The notes beneath the pieces were generated by a model. It worked only from the letters and a program-made list of their open reading frames with translations, made no database searches and was not told the DNA's origin. Made by a program: the position numbers and the translations under genes. Shown one piece after another: positions 61,916 through 64,000 of a DNA stretch of 64,000 bases (positions are counted from its first letter, which is position 1; the number at the start of each line of letters is the position of its first letter). This DNA is from Bryoerythrophyllum caledonicum (lineage: Eukaryota; Streptophyta; Bryopsida; Pottiales; Pottiaceae), in contig OZ020524.1 in the NCBI GenBank assembly GCA_963971425.1, forward strand, positions 20,451,022 to 20,515,021, given 5' to 3'.

Positions 61916-64000
61916 TCAACTGCTGGTCTCGAAAAGCTCGTGCCAAACATCAGTGAAGACGTCCACGATGACGTTATGGTACTCGGGCTCATTTAGCGAC
62001 AAGTAGCACTGCAGGAGCTCCTCCAAATCACCCGTCTCCTGGATATCTTGGTCGATGATCATCTCGATCATGGACTGCCGGAAGTCGTGGTAGGGATCAT
62101 ACGAGCTTTCAACAACAACAGCCACTCTCTCCTTCGGAGCAGGAGGCGGTGGCGGCTTGCGAGCAGCAGGCGGTGTCTTGGGAGCAGAAGCAGGAGGAGA
62201 AGGAACAGAAGCCACTTGCTTCGACCGCCGTTGCTTAGCCCGTTTCCTCGCCTCGTTGAACTTTTTCCTGGCCTGGTTGAACTCGTCGTGAAGCTCCGGA
62301 TCCACCATGCTCTCCTCCCGTTGCGGGTGAATGGTCCTCTCTTCGCGAGTGATACTCTTCGGAGGAGGTTTCCGTGAAGGCGACGGCCTCTTCTGAACCT
62401 CCTTCTCCACGGGACGCTTCACCTTGCGTGCTTTGGCAGTGCCAGGCGAGGCCGAGTTCACTCGGACAGCGCGCGTCGTCTCTCTCCCTCTGTGCTCCTG
62501 ATCTCTCCCCTTCTCCAGCTGCGGTGCTGTCTGGACCGTGACGCAATGAACCTCCCGACTCTGGTCGCTGATGGACCCCGATGTCTTACCCTCGTCAGTC
62601 TTCGGGATTTCGATCCCCCACGCCTTGGCAGAGGATTCAAGAAAGCTCTCAAAAACAGGGGAGTTGTGAAGCTCGGTTGTGAAACACGGGCTTCCAAACA
62701 TGGAGCCCGTGTCCTCTTCATCCTCCTCCAGCCGCTTCAAGTTACGTTGATCCAACGCCTGATCAAGAGACGCAAGGAGCTTCATCGCCTCCACATCGTT
62801 GCGCTTCGACTCTAGCTTCCGATGTTCCCGCCACGACTTCGAACCTTCACGCATTCGCTCCGCGGCGAGCACCTTCTCCCGCAGCAAGCTCTGGCTGTCG
62901 GAGATATTACCACCGTTCTCAGGTCCCTCTGGAAGGTCGGACTCCAAGATACCATAATTGATTTTCCGCTCCGCCAGCGCTAATCCGTACTCCGATCCCA
63001 TCGACGGAGCTCGGAACGTGCTGTCGCTGCCGAAGGAGGCTGTTTTCCATGGAAGGCGAACCATCTTCGGGTTATCGATGTGAATCTCCGACTCCGTCTC
63101 CGTGTCGGGGAAGACTTTCCGGGGAGAATCGGTATCGGACCTCGTGGAAAACAGATGGCCGAGCGTCGGTTTTGACCCGGGCTTCAGTCTGACCGGCGAC
63201 TTCACCTTCACGCCTTTCGGTTCCTTGCTCTTGCTGAATTTCTTCTTTTTCTTCACGACGACTTGTTTTTTCACCACTTCTTCGTTGCTAGAATCAGCAA
63301 CGTTCCACGACGTCGTATTAGCGCCAGACCACGACTCAGATTTCTTCGGCCAGGAGGCTTCGACTCCCGTTCCTTCATCAATGCACTCCAGACCTGAGTC
63401 CACATCCATCTCCATCAGCCCCGACTCCTTCTCCAGGTCCAGGCTGCTGTGGCGCGTCCGCGGCCGCGACGTGCCTCCACACCCGACCAGGAACCACGCC
63501 TTCATGCTCGGCGTGGCGGTCTTCCGGAAATGAATCGACTGGCTGGAGCCCTTCGTGGAGAGCGACTCGTCTCCGACGAGCTTGCACAAATTCTTTAAGC
63601 TCGAGAAGAACGTCGATCTGTACATACATCTAGAGAAATTTGAGGAGCCAGACGCGGTCGTGATCGCAATGGAGGATGTCACCGGCGTCGCTCTCATGGC
63701 GACCTCCGTGCCAAAAACACTATTCCTGCTCGGCGTGGCGCCGGCTACATACTCTGGCATTGGACTCGGAGGATTGCCTTTCACGTACGAACCTTGGAGA
63801 GGCGAGAATGTGCAAATTTCCGATCCATGCTTATAGATATTCTCCACCGTCTTCGGAAGGAACGGCGCCGAGTCTGGAATCGCAGGCTCACTAGTGTCAG
63901 AGCCTCTCAAGCTCGGACGCGACTTTCTCCGGAAAGACCTAAGCTTGAGGAACCAAACACTCGGCAGGACTGCCGCGAGGAGCCTAGATTTCGGCTTCTC
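61916..64000 (-). CDS. OVATE-family protein (transcriptional repressor type), partial, N-terminus beyond the window
   Basis: A single frame from the right edge to the stop at 61916-61918, at least 694 codons, no intron seen. The edge-proximal part is basic (KPKSRLLAAVLPSVWFLKLR, SFRRKSRP), like the N-terminal DNA-binding region of OVATE-family proteins. The middle is long, Ser/Glu/Lys-rich and low in order. The OVATE domain is at the C-terminus: YDPYHDFRQSMIEMIIDQDI, DLEELLQCYLSLNEPEYHNV, and IVDVFTDVW. Family members repress transcription and interact with TALE homeodomain and TRM proteins to shape organs. It is longer than typical angiosperm members (about 200-400 aa). Confidence 0.88.
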   Translation of the reverse strand, partial: EKPKSRLLAAVLPSVWFLKLRSFRRKSRPSLRGSDTSEPAIPDSAPFLPKTVENIYKHGSEICTFSPLQGSYVKGNPPSPMPEYVAGATPSRNSVFGTEVAMRATPVTSSIAITTASGSSNFSRCMYRSTFFSSLKNLCKLVGDESLSTKGSSQSIHFRKTATPSMKAWFLVGCGGTSRPRTRHSSLDLEKESGLMEMDVDSGLECIDEGTGVEASWPKKSESWSGANTTSWNVADSSNEEVVKKQVVVKKKKKFSKSKEPKGVKVKSPVRLKPGSKPTLGHLFSTRSDTDSPRKVFPDTETESEIHIDNPKMVRLPWKTASFGSDSTFRAPSMGSEYGLALAERKINYGILESDLPEGPENGGNISDSQSLLREKVLAAERMREGSKSWREHRKLESKRNDVEAMKLLASLDQALDQRNLKRLEEDEEDTGSMFGSPCFTTELHNSPVFESFLESSAKAWGIEIPKTDEGKTSGSISDQSREVHCVTVQTAPQLEKGRDQEHRGRETTRAVRVNSASPGTAKARKVKRPVEKEVQKRPSPSRKPPPKSITREERTIHPQREESMVDPELHDEFNQARKKFNEARKRAKQRRSKQVASVPSPPASAPKTPPAARKPPPPPAPKERVAVVVESSYDPYHDFRQSMIEMIIDQDIQETGDLEELLQCYLSLNEPEYHNVIVDVFTDVWHELFETSS

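Overview
The window is nuclear DNA of a land plant. Spliced genes with short GT-AG introns encode plant-typical proteins: an LRR receptor kinase, an ABC1 atypical kinase of the plastid type, a plastidic glucose-transporter-like MFS protein, a NYC1-type chlorophyll b reductase and an OVATE-family protein. The repeat landscape (TIR elements, SINEs, a LINE with an unusual ORF2) and the sequence style suggest a non-seed plant such as a bryophyte or lycophyte. That placement is an inference; I cannot name a species.

Layout. 1-4.5 kb: the 5' half of a LINE on the minus strand (intact ORF1, start of ORF2, pyrimidine-rich leader). 4.7-8.8 kb: a nest of elements, namely a Tc1-like transposon hit by a tRNA-headed SINE, a 174-bp tandem duplication and then a CACTA insertion. 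10.9-18.1 kb: LRR receptor kinase (17 exons). 19.0-25.3 kb: ABC1K (22 exons). 25.9-29.7 kb: sugar transporter (12 exons). 30.8-31.9 kb: decayed Tc1-like element. 32.3-40.9 kb: decayed second LINE copy. 42.1 kb: small unknown gene. 42.9-45.6 kb (minus): biotin-protein ligase, head-to-head with a TFIIIC subunit-6-like gene (46.4-48.2 kb). 48.6-50.7 kb: MITEs, a 5'-truncated third LINE copy and a second SINE. 51.3-52.1 kb: enhancer-of-rudimentary homologue. 53.2-56.5 kb: chlorophyll b reductase. 57.5-60.6 kb: TIR elements including a palindromic tandem-unit array. 61.0-61.4 kb (minus): partial second copy of the enhancer-of-rudimentary gene. 61.9 kb to the right edge (minus): OVATE-family gene, cut by the window.

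For six host genes (all except the unknown gene and the edge-cut OVATE gene) I built exon models whose summed lengths are multiples of three. The genes are not an obvious functional cluster, although three products probably act in plastids (ABC1K, transporter, chlorophyll b reductase).

The most interesting material is in the repeats. Both LINE copies that reach the start of ORF2 carry a 2A-type ribosome-skipping motif (GDIExNPGP). The tRNA-headed SINE ends in the same structured ~110-bp module that sits just past the LINE stop codons, with a base-pair covariation, which suggests that this LINE mobilises this SINE. One MITE family is found almost only in introns. I saw no LTR retrotransposon, retrovirus-like element or Polinton.
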